Shown: positions 45,483-58,147 of the stretch, piece by piece
How the letters are laid out: every line of letters starts with the position of its first letter
Position numbering within the stretch: position 1 is the stretch's first letter
Source of the DNA: Ilex aquifolium
Lineage: Eukaryota; Streptophyta; Magnoliopsida; Aquifoliales; Aquifoliaceae
NCBI GenBank assembly: GCA_951799425.1
Contig: OX637401.1
Coordinates: forward strand, 18,253,501-18,317,500
Direction of reading: 5' to 3'
Length of the DNA: 64,000 nt
Position numbers and translations under genes: made by a program
Notes under the pieces: model-generated
Databases searched by the model: none
Told to the model about the DNA's origin: nothing
The model's input: the letters and a program-made list of their open reading frames with translations, nothing else

Positions 45483-48400
45483 TCAATCATAAAAAAAATA
45501 TGGAGCCCCTGTGTCGGCACTCGTTGAATTACTGCCCTTTTTTTTTTTTTTTTTTCTCGTGCAATATGAGGAACAAGGGTGGGAAAGTAAATAACAGTAC
45601 TACAAAAAAAAAAAAAAAAAACCAAGCAAAATCTACTACTAAACTACTACTAGGATCCACAAGCGAACTCAAAATCCTTGAAAACCACCTCCCTTACTGC
45701 TTGTGGGAGCACTGTTTCGTTGAATATTCCATCCCTCTTGACAGATAATTCCCACTTGGCCAAGGCGTGGGCAGGTTTGTTTGAATTCCTGTAAACATGG
45801 TCCATGCACCAGTCTAGGTGGAGTGCTAGCAGGTGTTTGATATCTGCTATAATGTTGCTGATAGACCAAGGCATTCTAAACTGTGGGACCAAGGCTGCAT
45901 GGACTACAACTTGTGAACCTCCTTCAATTGTAACATAATTCCAACCCTTTGCATGTGCCCACTGTGCAGCTTTTTTGGCCGCTAATGCTTCCTCAATAAG
46001 AGGATCCTCACCTTGGTCAAGCTTGGTTGATGCTTCTAATATTTTTCCTTGTGAGTCCCTGGCAACTGCAGCAAGGCAGGACACTCCCTTGGCAATTGCA
46101 GCATCAACGTTGATTTTGGTTGTGCCTTCTTGGGGGGGAAGGGGGAGGGAGACCAATAGTTCTGGATATGACCTGTTGCAAGTTGTTATGAGCTTTCCTC
46201 CCTTGTGTGAGCCTTAACAAACTGGAATTCTTTGCAAGCATCCAAAACTTCTTGAAGGATTGTCATGTGGTCAACTTTTGCATCTCTAAACAGTATTTTA
46301 TTCCTCCACTTCCAAATGGTTGACATAAAGATTACTGCAAAAGGGGACTAGCTGACTATGATGTGAGCAGTTTGGACCAAATGCTAGGGGGGACTAAGGA
46401 TATTATGGGTTCGTTCTTGCATTGAGAGGTGAGAGAAAATTTCAGTTCTGAAGCCCCATTTGTGAAACCATATCAAACGAGCAACAACACAGGTAAAGAA
46501 CAGATGTGTTTCTGTTTCTGGTGCTTGTTTGCAAAAGGGACATAATGGGTCAAGGATAGAGACTCTTGATGCCAAAATACTTTTGGTTGGGAGACTTTCA
46601 GTAGGTGCTCTCCGGAGAAACATTTTATGCCTTGCGTGCAATGGGTACTTCCGTAGCTTACTCCAATCCGTGCTGCTAAGATAACAACTGTTTGCATCCT
46701 TCTCAGTTCTGTAAAGTGAGTAAGCTGATTTGGTAGTGAATTGTCTTGCTGCATTGGGTATCCAGGCCATGTGGTCTTCTGTTGGATATGAAGGAAGTTT
46801 TATTTTGAGTATGGCTTGTATAGTTGAGGGACAGAATAAGGTTTGAATCAATTGTTGATTCCAGGTTTGGCTAACTGTGCTTGGCAAGGAATCCATAACT
46901 GTGCTTGGTAGGGAATCCAAGTCTTGGATCAGCTGGGGTTTAAATGAAGGAATGCTCGAGATCCATGGATCTGTCCAGACAATTAATTTTATGCCCATTT
47001 TGTACAATATAGCATGCGCTCCTCTCAATAATGTGCCTACAATCTAGAATCTGCTTCCATATCCTCGAATCTATGGGTTGCATTTCAGCTTGGAAGAAAG
47101 TATGTCCGGAACAATACTTTCTCTGTAATTGGGCAATCCATAACTTCGGTTGTTGAGATATCATTTGCCAACCCAATTTGGCCATAAGGGCTACATTTGT
47201 GTCCTGTGTTTTCCTGGATCCTAGCCCGCCCACTACTTTTGGTCTGCATATGAAGTCCCATGATTTAATACACATAGCCTTCTTTTCAATTGTGTGACCC
47301 CACCAAAAGGATCTAATTCTCCTGTCAAGTCACTAACATATTAACTTTGGTAGAAGAGTAGATTGCATGGCATAAGCTGGCAAGGCCAAGGCAGTAGATT
47401 TAATCAACGTAGCTCTACCCGCAAAAGACAAGAGCTTAGCTTTCCACCCTTGCCGTTGAATTACTTCCTTCATAATGAGGAAAGGTTTCTTGAATAGAAA
47501 TTTCATACATTAATAGGGCACCTACTGTTTCGTAAACTGCTAAAATTTCAAACTCTTTTAGATTGAAACACTCTACTGCATCTACTGAAACTAGAAGCTC
47601 ATCACCACCTTGTAAATGATTACCAATTAGGTAACAACTTATCCACATCATATCTTCATTGTTTTCTAGAATAGCCACAACAAGGGGGAAATGAGACCGC
47701 ACAACTTGTGTCGTCCTATGTGTTCCATTGTTATGCGCAATGGTAGACTAATGTCACATCTTTCGACTTCATCCTTTGAGTTTGTAAACATACAGCATAC
47801 AACAAAGACTTGGATCTCACGATCAACAAGCTGAGGCACAATAACAGATACTATTAATGTTGAATCCACTAGGAACCTTATCCTCAGGAAGAAAATAGTT
47901 GTATACACCTATTTCATACAATCTCTGTGCCAAATAACCATAATTAATAAAACCATTTGTGAAAGGTATAGAGGGAGGTAGGGAGACAGAGAGAGAGAGA
48001 GACACCTAGAGAGGAAGCATCATTGGCTTAGTTTCTACTATTATGTTGTAGCAGTTTAAATTGATGTCTCCCATGGCTTCTAAGCTCAAGAATCCCGATC
48101 TCTTTAACATCTCTATGTCAACAACTTTAATGGGTTCTACCTCAACGTCGACTAGATTGTGAGAATTCCTGTAGAAAATGTGTGGGGTTGGCCAAGTTTG
48201 TTGATAGGATACCTTTTCCAGCGATGTGCATTTATGAATGTGGTTTGCACTTAAGTCCAAGAACTGCAGTGGGGAGAGGTTACTAAAATCCAAGGGAAAG
48301 GCAGCATTACACAGATTGCAGACTTAGTTTCACAAGAGAGCATGGTAAAGAAATTGATAGAATTTCTGAGCTTTTTCTGGGACTTGATACCCAGGACCTA

Positions 48401-51400
48401 ATAATTGCACACTAGGACTGAACCTCTTTTTGTGCTAGAGAGTGCTTGATTTATAGCAATTCCACCAGCAACAAGCACTTTCAAAGAACTCTTTGTCGTC
48501 AACTCTGTTGGCAAACAGCCAATAATGGAGCATCGAGAGATGTTAAGTGTCTCAAGTTGTTTTAGCATAAGAATGTTTTTGGGAAGCATCTTAAGATTTT
48601 TGCAATCTTTTAAATTCAATAAAATGAGTCCTTCTAGCTTTCCAATGGATTCATGAACCTCAACCAAATTTACACAATCTTCAAGAATCAATCTCTCAAG
48701 ATTTGGCAGTCCTGAGAAGTCAGAAGTTTAGGTCAGTTAATGGGGATGACTGAGATCAAGTACTTTCAGAATCCTAAGAACATGAAAAAAAATAAAGAAA
48801 AATCATTCGCATACACAAAATAAAGACCATAAAAGAAGGAAATTAAAACAGACGAATTACCTTAGTGCCTTCCCAAACCTGTTTCAAGCTGCTATAACGC
48901 ATGTCAAGAGCAACCAACCTTTCCATTGGAAAATCACTAATTATAGTTCTTAAAGGACATCCATGCCAACACAACCATCTTAAAGTCTTGGGGAATTTTT
49001 CGAAGCATAATTGATTTGGAGTAGTCTTAATCTATACATCCTTGCAAATGCATCAGCTTCAAAGAACTTTCACATACTTGAATTTCTTAATGAAATGTCA
49101 ACTGGGGCTCCAGGAGTATCAGCTTAAACAATGTCTTTTTATTGAATTGCCTATGTCTGACAATAATGATTTGTCAAGAATTTCTGTGCAGCTACGCTTT
49201 CTTGCATCATTATCACTAAATCTGCTGATGACAAACTCATCTTCCTCAAACAAACGCATATCTACGATGAGGCCTTCAATTTTTTATGTGCCCTAATATA
49301 AAAGGAATATGTATTAAAATGGAACCAAATAAGGAGAACAAACAAAAAGTAAGAATATTGTTGTCCAAGAAAAAGGAAAGACCATCAATAATCCATAAGT
49401 ATGTTGTAGATAGAATATACGCATGAGAAGAATGTTCCTTACAGTTTTTTCTATCAGTATTGTGTAATAATCCTTATGATGCCACAATCTGCTTCATTTT
49501 CCTGGCTCCTTAGGTGATTCTTGACGAACAATTTCTCTTCCCATCTCTTGAATCAATTGGTGCCTGGTCAACTTATTAAACATATCGACTGCTAGGAGGC
49601 AACTATCAATTAGATTTTGAATCCCAATTGTTGTGTGGAAATCACATTAATCTAGTATTGTTATTACCCAATCCATATCCCATCCAACAAAGAAACACGC
49701 AATGTGGAGAAACAAATCTTTGTCATGATCATCTTGTAAAGAATCATAGCTTATTATAAGTTTTCTAAGAATTTGACTATTAGGAATTGCCTTCAATTTC
49801 TTCGATGCACTTTCCCAGACGTTTACACTCTTCCCAGATAGAGAAGAACCCAAAACTTGAAGAGCTAAAGAAAGCCATCCGCAGTGATGTACTAAGCTTA
49901 TTGAGTGCTTCAAGTAATCTTCAATGGGATGGACTTGTCCAAAGGCATGCCAACTAAAGAGCTTAAGTGATTCTTTAAAATTCAGATGTTCAACCTGATG
50001 CATCTTATGAACATCAAGAGGATTTAGCAACCCTTTGTTCCATGTTGTTACAATAATTCTACTTCCAGGACTAAACAATTTTCACATTCCAAAAACTGCA
50101 TTAAGTTGATCAATATGATCCACATTATCAAGAACAAGAAGAAGTTTTTTATAGCATATGGCAGCTGCAATTCTAGGAATTCCTTAATCAACACAACTTA
50201 TTGTTTTCTCTTTCCCAATATCCAAAAGAAGTTGTTTTTGCAACTTAGCTAAACCATTTGGTTCTTGCGAACGTTCCCTGATATTTGCAAGAAAGCTACT
50301 AGCATCAAATTTTCCTTTGTTCAGATTATAAATAAATTTGGCAATGGTTGACTTCCCAATACCACCCATGGCATGCGATTACACTAACATCCATTGCCCC
50401 ATCTTGTAACCACAAATTGATATTTTGACTCGTGGATATATCCCAATCAAGAAAGGGATGAGACTCAGGACTCTACGATTCACTTTATCTCCAATCACTT
50501 TAACAATTTTTTTAATAAACATTGCCTCGTGCCTACAAATCACAATGGAAAGGCAAAAGTAAGCACATTAAATATGTGTTGAATAATTACTCATTCGTGA
50601 GAAAACCATATACAAAAAGAAGACCTTTTTGGGAAAGCTACCAAAATTTCAAGATCTAATTGTAGGTCTTTTTTCTAACTATTTCCAAAATCTAAAAGCA
50701 CTAAATTGAATTAATTTTGAACTTTTCCCAAGGGATGTCATATTTTTATCATGATTTTAACAAAGTTTAAGGATAAAAAATCTAAACGTGTTATTATATT
50801 TTTGTGAAAATATCTAATAACAATAGTTATTGGGAAAATTATGCATTGCAGAGAAAAATTGTACATACAATGATGTAATGGTGGCATTCTTAGAGTACGA
50901 TAGATGTTGATGTTCATGCAATCTTTATGGTAGGAATTGAATCTATGCTCGAGGAGACATATTATAAGGAAATTAACCATTAGAATGATTTTTTAAGACC
51001 ATTCTTGCCAAATTTGCAAAAATTTTGAGTTCTTCCCTCCAACGCTCCACTGTTTTCATCCACTCCTTTGTTTCTTTCATTGGTTCCTCCATCGAATTCC
51101 TTCCCGTGTCTAGTAAAGGCTTCCTCAAAACTCCCCGTTTGTCTCCTGACTTCGGATGGATCTATATCATAGAATATAGGTAAAACTTCATGCATAGATA
51201 TCCTTTTGTGCTGGAGAATCTCGACAAGTTCATCGAGACACCATGTTGATGAAGCATAAGATTTTGAGAGGATAATTATGGATATTTTTTATTGTTCAAT
51301 GCCTTTATGTAATTCTAACTCAATATTCCCCCCCCCCCCCCCCGGTTCAATTTCATCATCATCTCTAAAGGTGTGGAATCCTGCTTCAACCAAGCTCTAT

Positions 51401-51509
51401 AGAGGTGATTGGTAAAAGTCTTGCGGGTGTCTTCACCTCTAAAGCTCAAAAACACATTGTAAACACATCGGGATATGGAAGAAGAGGCTTGGGCTCTAAC
51501 AATAGCCAT
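45483..51509 (-). pseudogene. TIR-NB-LRR (TNL) resistance gene, decayed
   Basis: Read on the minus strand: TIR domain (ATG 51509; YNVFLSFRGEDTRKTFTNHL; later MHEVLPIFYDIDPSEVRRQTG to about 51,000), a long intron, NB-ARC (GGIGKSTIAK P-loop near 50,350; LLLVLDNVD; GSRIIVTT; SLALQVLGS; LFLHIACFF), LRRs (LRWLCWHGCPL; ALDMRYSSLKQVW; LVEVHESIGKLEGL; LEGLILLNLKDCKNLKMLP) and the post-LRR domain (KVPSGFN). Such proteins are intracellular immune receptors. It is dead: the TIR frame breaks near a C-run (51,328-51,343), at least four in-frame stops hit NB-ARC (50379, 50184, 50082, 49647) and the LRR part has more. A LINE interrupts the last exon. Stop TGA 45483-45485, AATAAA just after at 45472-45477. 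Confidence 0.88.
45534..47453 (-). mobile_element. 5'-truncated L1-type LINE inserted in the TNL last exon
   Basis: Minus strand: end of the reverse transcriptase region (AKLLSFAGRATLIKSTALAL; GGLGSRKTQDTNVALMAKLG), zf-RVT (HARHKMFLRRAP, CPFCKQAPETETHLFFTC) and RNase H (INVDAAIAKG, IEEALAAKKAAQ, HVYRNSNKPAHALAK), then a tail seen as the T-run 45,538-45,556 on the plus strand. A perfect 12-bp target duplication cgttgaattact flanks it (45522-45533, 47454-47465). Different LINE family from the one at 18.8 kb. Several stops and frameshifts break it; the reverse transcriptase core and endonuclease are missing. Confidence 0.88.
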
Positions 51510-52158
51510 TGAACAAATCTAAGAGATGAATGATCAAACAATCTTTGCTCAGTTAATGTAACCTAGTACCTGGGAGAAAGGTCAATATATACAATTAGCA
51601 ACCCAACAACCAATTAAATATATTATAAAAATTAAGGACATTTTTGGAAATATGTCCATAACTAATTCGTTGATCCATGGTGTTTCAACGAAGCTAATAA
51701 TAACTTTTCATGAAATGCTTGAAGGTGACTATTTCATTGTTAACTGTGTCTCGACAAAAGAATATTTCATTGTTAACTTTGGAAAAAATATGACCCTTGA
51801 CTTAACATGTATCTAGTCTAGTGACAGCACACATGGACATACCGACAACAAACTATGATTTATCAGTATGACCTAGTTATGAAACCATTTATATTTTTTA
51901 TTTGGGTAGATTAAGTAGTCTAACCATCCCTCTCTTAATGAGTTTGAAGTTTTTATGTAGCCCTTATTTTTTTATAACTATATAGCATCAGTGCTAATTG
52001 TTAGTGAGCTCTAATTCTATGCCTCCATTTTCTTAGTTTGTTTACATATAATTTGTTTGAAAAATTCATAAATAGCATGAAGTCGAGAAGTTAACACATG
52101 AAAACACTTGAAATCCAAATAAAAAATAAGAAGTAACTCTTAAGCAAAAGAAACTAGG
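51510..52158. other. 5' flank of the TNL pseudogene
   Basis: AT-rich; no gene. May hold the old TNL promoter. Confidence 0.4.
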
Positions 52159-52166
52159 GTTGGAAC

Positions 52167-52701
52167 TAGGAGTGACAATCGTGTTGGGTTGTGTTATGTC
52201 ATTGCGGGTTCGTGTCGAACACTAGCCAACCTTAACTGAACCTATTTAACTAATTGTGTCATGTCGATTGACCTGTTTATTTTCATGTCGGATTCATATT
52301 CGTTTTGACCCATATAAACTTTGAACAAAGAACTTATCGCTAAGATTTAAATCTAAGATTCAATTATCCATTAATTGAATACTTGCTTATACTTTTCTAT
52401 AAATTAAAAATTAACTTAATAAACATAACAATAATAATAAGTAAAAATATCTTTTTTGTACAATAATTATGTCAAGGTTTAATAAACAATAAAAAATAAT
52501 TAACATTTTATTTTTATAATATTAGTTAATCGTGTCAATTTCGTATTGTTCTTGTTTGAAACTAATCAAACTCATTTATTATTCGTGTTAATGGGTCGTG
52601 CCATTTATGGGTTCATATTGAAAAATGATCAACCCGAACTTGCTAATTTCGTGTCGAGTTCAAGTCGTATTTTCGTGTTGTGTCAGAAATTTCCACCCCT
52701 C
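52167..52701. mobile_element. hAT-like MITE (CGTGTTGTGTC family)
   Basis: Ends taggagtgacaatcgtgttg and, inverted, gaggggtggaaattt...acacaacacga. Flanks gttggaac (52159-52166) and gttagaac (52702-52709) are an 8-bp duplication with one change. 535 bp, no transposase. Confidence 0.7.
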
Positions 52702-52709
52702 GTTAGAAC

Positions 52710-53744
52710 CCCTATCTCTGAAGGTGATATCCCTTATGCCAACGAGTCTTAAATAGTCTTGTCATTGACCCCGAATAAATCCTCCACCGCACCTACACGT
52801 CCATTTAACACAATGTCACTCCAAGCTCGTTAAGCTTCAGGAGTTTTAATGGTGTGATTGATAGGTTTGGATGGATTGACTTCAAGAGTGACAGATATAT
52901 GAAAATTTGTGCTCACAAGGGGAGTTTCTCTCTAAAAGTCTAAAATGTGTTGCTCCCCAGAAAGAGAGAGAGATTTAGGATATATATAGGCCATAGGTGA
53001 AGTTTGGATAGGCTTTTCAAGACCTATCTTCTCATTTTAATGTCTAATAAGAATCCATGGATTATGAAGAGTAATGCTAGTCTCTCTAAAAAAACACTAT
53101 TTTAAGAGGACAATAGAGTACAAGGAGTCAACTATCCAACTTAAACCACACATACTTCCATTACATAGTGATGAATTGGCAGCTCACCAATGGGACACCT
53201 TCCAACATCCTTAATCATCAATTACGTAAGTCACGGATATTCAGATGTGGAAAATATTTAAATTTAGGAAAGAAACTTATATATTTATGTTAGTGTGTTT
53301 ATTTCCCATTATGTCCCTATATACCACATTGTTTCATACTCTCTTTCTTCCTCCCTTCTTTTTCTCTTTCTTTTCTCAGACTCTTTAACATACAATCATT
53401 TTAAGTTTCAATCTGAGTTGCAAAACCCAAAAATCAAACCGAACTCAACCCAACGTCAACCCAGATTTCGGAATGAGTAGCGTATCCGATTGAGAAAAAT
53501 TTAAACATGGGCAATACTCGGTTAAAAAAATTCGGGTTGAATTCGAATTCAGATTGATCTTGGCCAACAAAGAGTTTTAAAACTTCTCAACCCGACCAGT
53601 GAGCCCGAGTTGCACCCCAAAAGTGGAACAGGGGTGTTTCAAAAGGTAAGAAAACAGACACCAATGAAAAAATTCTCCAATACTGGATTATATCACTTCC
53701 CTAAAAGATTTAACTTCATATAGACTCAGTATATATATTGGCCT
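52710..53744. other. intergenic DNA
   Basis: No gene. A block at 53,400-53,620 with cggaatgagtagcgtatccg, attcgggttgaattcgaatt and cccgagttgcacccc looks like part of another GC-ended MITE, but its partner end is not seen. Confidence 0.4.
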
Positions 53745-54235
53745 ACCAATTCAACATGAGCCATCGCAACAAGAGATTCCAGTCATGCCCCAAATCTAGA
53801 ATTGGATGCGGCCAGTTTTGTATGTAGTTTTATGCCCAGTTTGGAATGAAAAACAGGATCCAGAAAATCTGAACATACTTAAAGCCTGCTGCAATTCAAA
53901 CTCCATAAAATTGTTCCAAACATGAAAAAATTTACATGCCCAATACTGGTATTTTATCACTTCCTTTAAACACCATCTCCATATAGACTCACAGTAGATT
54001 TGTAAGACAACGCATAGACTAATCTATCAGGCCAACATGGGGTCAACGCAAGAGCGAACAAGTGAGATCAGAACCCATTTTTAATCATGCCCTAATTCTA
54101 GAATTGTGCGCGCCCAGATTTGTATGTAATTTTGTGCCAAGTTTTACAAATTTAGAATGAAAAACAGAACCCAGAAATATGAAAATGAAAAAATTTACCT
54201 GTATATGCAGATCAAAGTTCCATCACAGTGTTGGA
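53745..54235. repeat. dispersed non-coding repeat, copies 3 and 4
   Basis: Matches 1-500 with the same landmarks (tgtatgtagttttatgccca, gcaattcaaactccataaaa, agactcacagtagatttgta) and the same order, including the internal partial second copy. Confidence 0.65.
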
Positions 54236-54737
54236 TTGGGTTAGCTTCAGATTATTCATACCATTCCATTCGAATTCCTTAGAATTCTTCCAAAGGTGAG
54301 GAGGTTTATGTTATGTGCACATTTTTAATATATTTGTATGTAGTATTTGAGATAGTTATTAGGGAGTTATTTTAGTAAGTGGATTAGTAGTAGAGTAGTG
54401 GGAAATTTACTAGGTGGTTCCTAAGATAATGGAGTCATGGGTCAAGTTAGTTATTAAAATAATTTTATTATCTTGTTTTTAAAGATCTTTCTAACAATGA
54501 AATGAATTGTATTGAACTTTCTTATGGAAGATTTGGAGATTCGGTTCTTCTCAAATTAAGCCATCGGAGGTTTCCACCCCCCTCGAAGCAAGTTTTCTTC
54601 CCCGATTCTATTTTTCATTTATTTTCAGCAAATATAAGTCAATCCATAATGTGTTAGAAGAAACTTCATTAAAGTTTGATTCGAAACATACAAAAGCTTT
54701 AACATTTATATTTCCTTTCGAATCATACCCTTTGTTT
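54236..54737. other. unassigned sequence, possibly an old LTR remnant
   Basis: Has an atgaaatgaattgtattgaa and cttccccgattctatttttc arrangement reminiscent of Copia LTR ends, but no paired terminus, target duplication or internal region. Confidence 0.25.
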
Positions 54738-55222
54738 ATGTCAATCATTTTAAAAGTGTGGGGTTTGTCTTAAAGTATAGAGTTTATCTCATTTCGGTCC
54801 TCAAATTGCATCGTTTTAGTTTCTGAAGTATTGAATATATTTCTATATAATCCTTCAAGCAGACAGGGTCTAGATTTTTTCTTATAAACTTGTCACGAAA
54901 TACCTAAATATAAACAAAATTTTAATTTGGAAAACTCTTTACCAAAATTTTACCCAAATTTTGGTCAAAAGCTACCCATATTACACATTTTTTTGTCAAG
55001 AGCTGCCCAAATTTTTGTCAAGAACTACCCAAATTATTTTTGGCCTATATTTAGGTATCACGTGACAAGTTTATAATAAAAAATCGGTAGCAATTTAAAT
55101 GTTATGTGCTTGAGAGAGCACATAAAAACATATTTAATATTTCAGAGACCAAAATAATACAATTAAAATATTAAGAATCAAAATGAGACAAACCTCATAC
55201 TTTAGTGTCAGTGCAATTGACC
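54738..55222. mobile_element. foldback (hairpin) element
   Basis: A single inverted repeat of about 480 bp: left words ggggtttgtcttaaagtata, ttctgaagtattgaatatat and ttataaacttgtcacg recur inverted on the right (cgtgacaagtttataat, atatttaatatttcagagac, gacaaacctcatactt). The centre holds three short copies of tcaa(a/g)agctacccaaatt. Ends resemble the gtcaattgcactgac type. No coding capacity. Confidence 0.7.
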
Positions 55223-56116
55223 CTTGAAATTTAAACCCAACGACTATTTAGCATTTGCACTATGACGACACATATATATACATTCCCCAGCAATGGAATC
55301 GTTTGAACCAAACGCTTTTTGGCATCATAGTTGCAACACAAACTTGCACATTAATCAGCTGCACATCTGCTAAACCAGAGCTTTATCTAATCAATGGGAC
55401 TTAAACTCAAGATGTTCACATCTCACCCAATATGTTAACCACTAAACCAGTTTATATGGGATTATTGTACATGATATCAATGGGGTCTTTTGTGGGAAAT
55501 TTCAAATATTTAGCTGTAGTTAGAGCTATAAAGTAAAGAAGTTCTTGAGAATTATAATTGTCAGGGTGGACCTTAGCATCTGATTTTTTTCAAATCTTAC
55601 AGTGATAGAAGTTTCATATACTAAGCCACTTTTTTTAGTGTGGACCTTGAACGTGAATAATCCTCAAGTACATTGATTCCTACTAATTAGTATTGTTTTA
55701 TTTATTTTTTTGGGGGTAAGTTATTGTTATTTTCACGAGTATAAGAAGCTAAACATTTTATTATTTTTACAGGTGTTTAAGAAATACTTGGGTCCCTTAA
55801 TTTGTTATTCCATCAGCCTTTTGATTTTCCCTTTTTTCTCCTTTAGTTGTAATTCTAGGGGTCTATTAGGAATACTTTGTTTCTTAAGTCATTATGTTTA
55901 TGAGTAGGTCTTTTTTCTGCTCCAGAATGTTTAGACTTATGTCGATTACTCTCTCGAGCTCGGATACTGTCACCATAACCCGAGCGGATTTAGAATATGT
56001 CTCCTAAGGAACAAGGGTGACTAACTCTTAGGAGATCTATAACTGAATAAAAAATAAAAAAGAGAATGAAGTGAAAATTAATTTTTTTTGGAAGATTACA
56101 GAGCTCTCAAGCCCCC
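55223..56116. other. intergenic DNA
   Basis: No gene recognised; the 65-codon frame at 55,710 is hydrophobic low-complexity sequence. Confidence 0.4.
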
Positions 56117-57085
56117 ACAAGATACTCTTATGCTAATATAAAAAGGATCACTAATCAATTTAGTGGCATACTGGGTGAAGGAGGGTACGGAACCATTGAC
56201 AGAAGGAATGTCTTTTATGACATACTTCTTGTCGTGAAGGTCAAGTTCATCAATTCAGTTGGAAACACTTGGGAGGATTCACCATGTCAATGTGGTTCGT
56301 TTGGTTGGCTTTTGTGCCGATAGATTTAGATGATTTGTTGTGTATGAGTTCCTTCCAAATGATTCACTGGAAAAGTTCACATTGTCACCAAACTCTAAGA
56401 ATACTCCTCTTGGTTGGAAGAAACTTCAAGACATCGATTTAGGTATAGCCAAAGGGATTGAATATTTTCACCAGGTGTGTGACCAAAGAATCAAACATTT
56501 TGATATTAGACCCTACTGACGAGCCTAGATTCAGACCAAGTCTGAACCTAGTTCATGGGTTAAGCCCAAATCATCATGAGGCATGTCAGGCTTAGTTCAT
56601 AGCCTCAGTCCAAACCAAAATCTAAGAGTTTAGGAAGAGTCAATGCATGTGGGAGAGTAATCATCGGGATAGTCATTACTGCAAGATAGTATCTATCATC
56701 AATTGTAGCTATCCTCCTCGATAAATTAGTAGTTTGATCTTCACATCATCACCACAGCTAGGACTCTGTGCCTATAAATTGTAAACCCCCTTACACATGG
56801 GACAGATCTCACACACTTTATCTTGAGCGTATTCTCTCTCTCCCCCCTACTACTTTGTACTCTCTCATTAATAGAGTTCTCCGGCCACCGTTACTGCCTT
56901 CAGTAGTTAGGTCATCCAGACTCAACCACCCAATCTTTGTCTTTTATTATTAATTGTTTCATTAATTACTTTACACCACACACACCTAACTAATTTGATT
57001 GTACATAGTCAACTTTGTACCTCATCACCTGCAATATCATGTCAGACATAGCCAAATGTAGTGTTGTATTTAACCGTAGATATTG
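56117..57085 (+). pseudogene. LRK10L-type receptor kinase pseudogene, split by a solo LTR
   Basis: The plus strand carries a kinase N lobe and start of the C lobe in shifting frames: [81 protein letters not shown], then a solo LTR, then a few more bases (aatatcatgtcagacatagc) matching the NILLD...SDFGLAK part. Multiple frameshifts and stops. It is a paralogue of the intact gene at 29.9 kb. The extracellular part and the C-terminal half of the kinase are missing. Confidence 0.8.
56517..57027 (+). mobile_element. solo LTR, Ty3/gypsy-like (fossil)
   Basis: TGACGAGCCTAG to ACCTCATCA, 511 bp, with near-identical 5-bp flanks cctac (56512-56516) and cctgc (57028-57032). Layout resembles the Tat LTRs (tataaattgtaaacccc, gtaatagagttctccggcca-like, final catca). 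It sits at the catalytic-loop codons of the kinase pseudogene. Confidence 0.75.
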
Positions 57086-58147
57086 TGGTAGTACCCCTGG
57101 TCAATATATTTAATTCAAAATATACAGACAAATGGTGACAACTTTCGGATTTCATTCAGTCCCCATTGTTTTACAGATGTCATTTCATAGCAAATCCCGC
57201 CTTAGTTACATAACCTCTTTGCTTCCTATTTTTGCAGTTTGGGAACGGGGATTAAATTGTTTAAAAATTTGAGTTGGCCTACACGAAGGAGAGTTGGCCT
57301 ACACGAAGGATCAATACTTCGTTTTGCTGCATAGTTTCAGTCATTAGAAATAAAAACATTTCAGAAAGACAAACAATGATGGAAACTAAGAAAGGAATTG
57401 AGAAGGAAAAATTATACTTTGACACTTTAAACTATGCACTCGTTGTCACTTTGCTCTTTGAACTATTAAATTTTTCACACTATCCCCTCAACTACTCGAA
57501 TTATTTTAACACTGCTCCAACCGTAGTTATCTTTTTAAACGAAAATGGTCAATATATTAAGGCAAAGTGAACAAATTTATACAGTTAAGAGGACAAAATG
57601 AAACAACTTTTTTTTAAAATTTTTAATGGACATTTGATAATTATAGTGATATGAAACTAATCACAGTTGAGAATAGAATATAAAAAACATGATAGTTGAG
57701 GAAATAATGTAAAAAAAAAAAAGTTATAATTGAGAAAATCAAAGAGTAATTTACAAAATTGAATATTTGTTTATATTATCAAAATATACGGAAACATGTG
57801 AAACATATCAAAACATAAAAATTTTAAAACTCGATCATTAATTTGTTTTAATTTACATAATAAAACATATAAAACGTTTCAAAACAAAATTTATTTCCTT
57901 GGCTTATGTTTTCAATCAAAAAATAAAGTACAGCACCTGTCGATCCCAATATTTAAAAAAAAAAAAAACACAGCTAGGAATAACATGTGACACTAAATAA
58001 GCAATAACAGGCAAAAACTAGGATTAAAAGCATTGGTAACATATGCAGTTCATCAACTCCACTCAAAATCATACGATTCACCATCCTAAATTACTAAACT
58101 AGTTGCCATAGTCATTCTATAGACAACAGAACCTAGGCAACAATGAC
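57086..58147. other. intergenic DNA
   Basis: A 20-bp unit gagttggcctacacgaagga is repeated twice in tandem at 57,271-57,311. Otherwise AT-rich, no gene. Confidence 0.5.

Noticed and set aside
49042-49296. Plus-strand 84-codon frame
   Set aside because: Antisense to the LRR exon of the TNL pseudogene; the minus strand matches known LRR wording.
53075-53230. Possible second copy of the 170-bp receptor-kinase intron MITE (gagtaatgctag start)
   Set aside because: Only one end matches; no inverted partner or target duplication.
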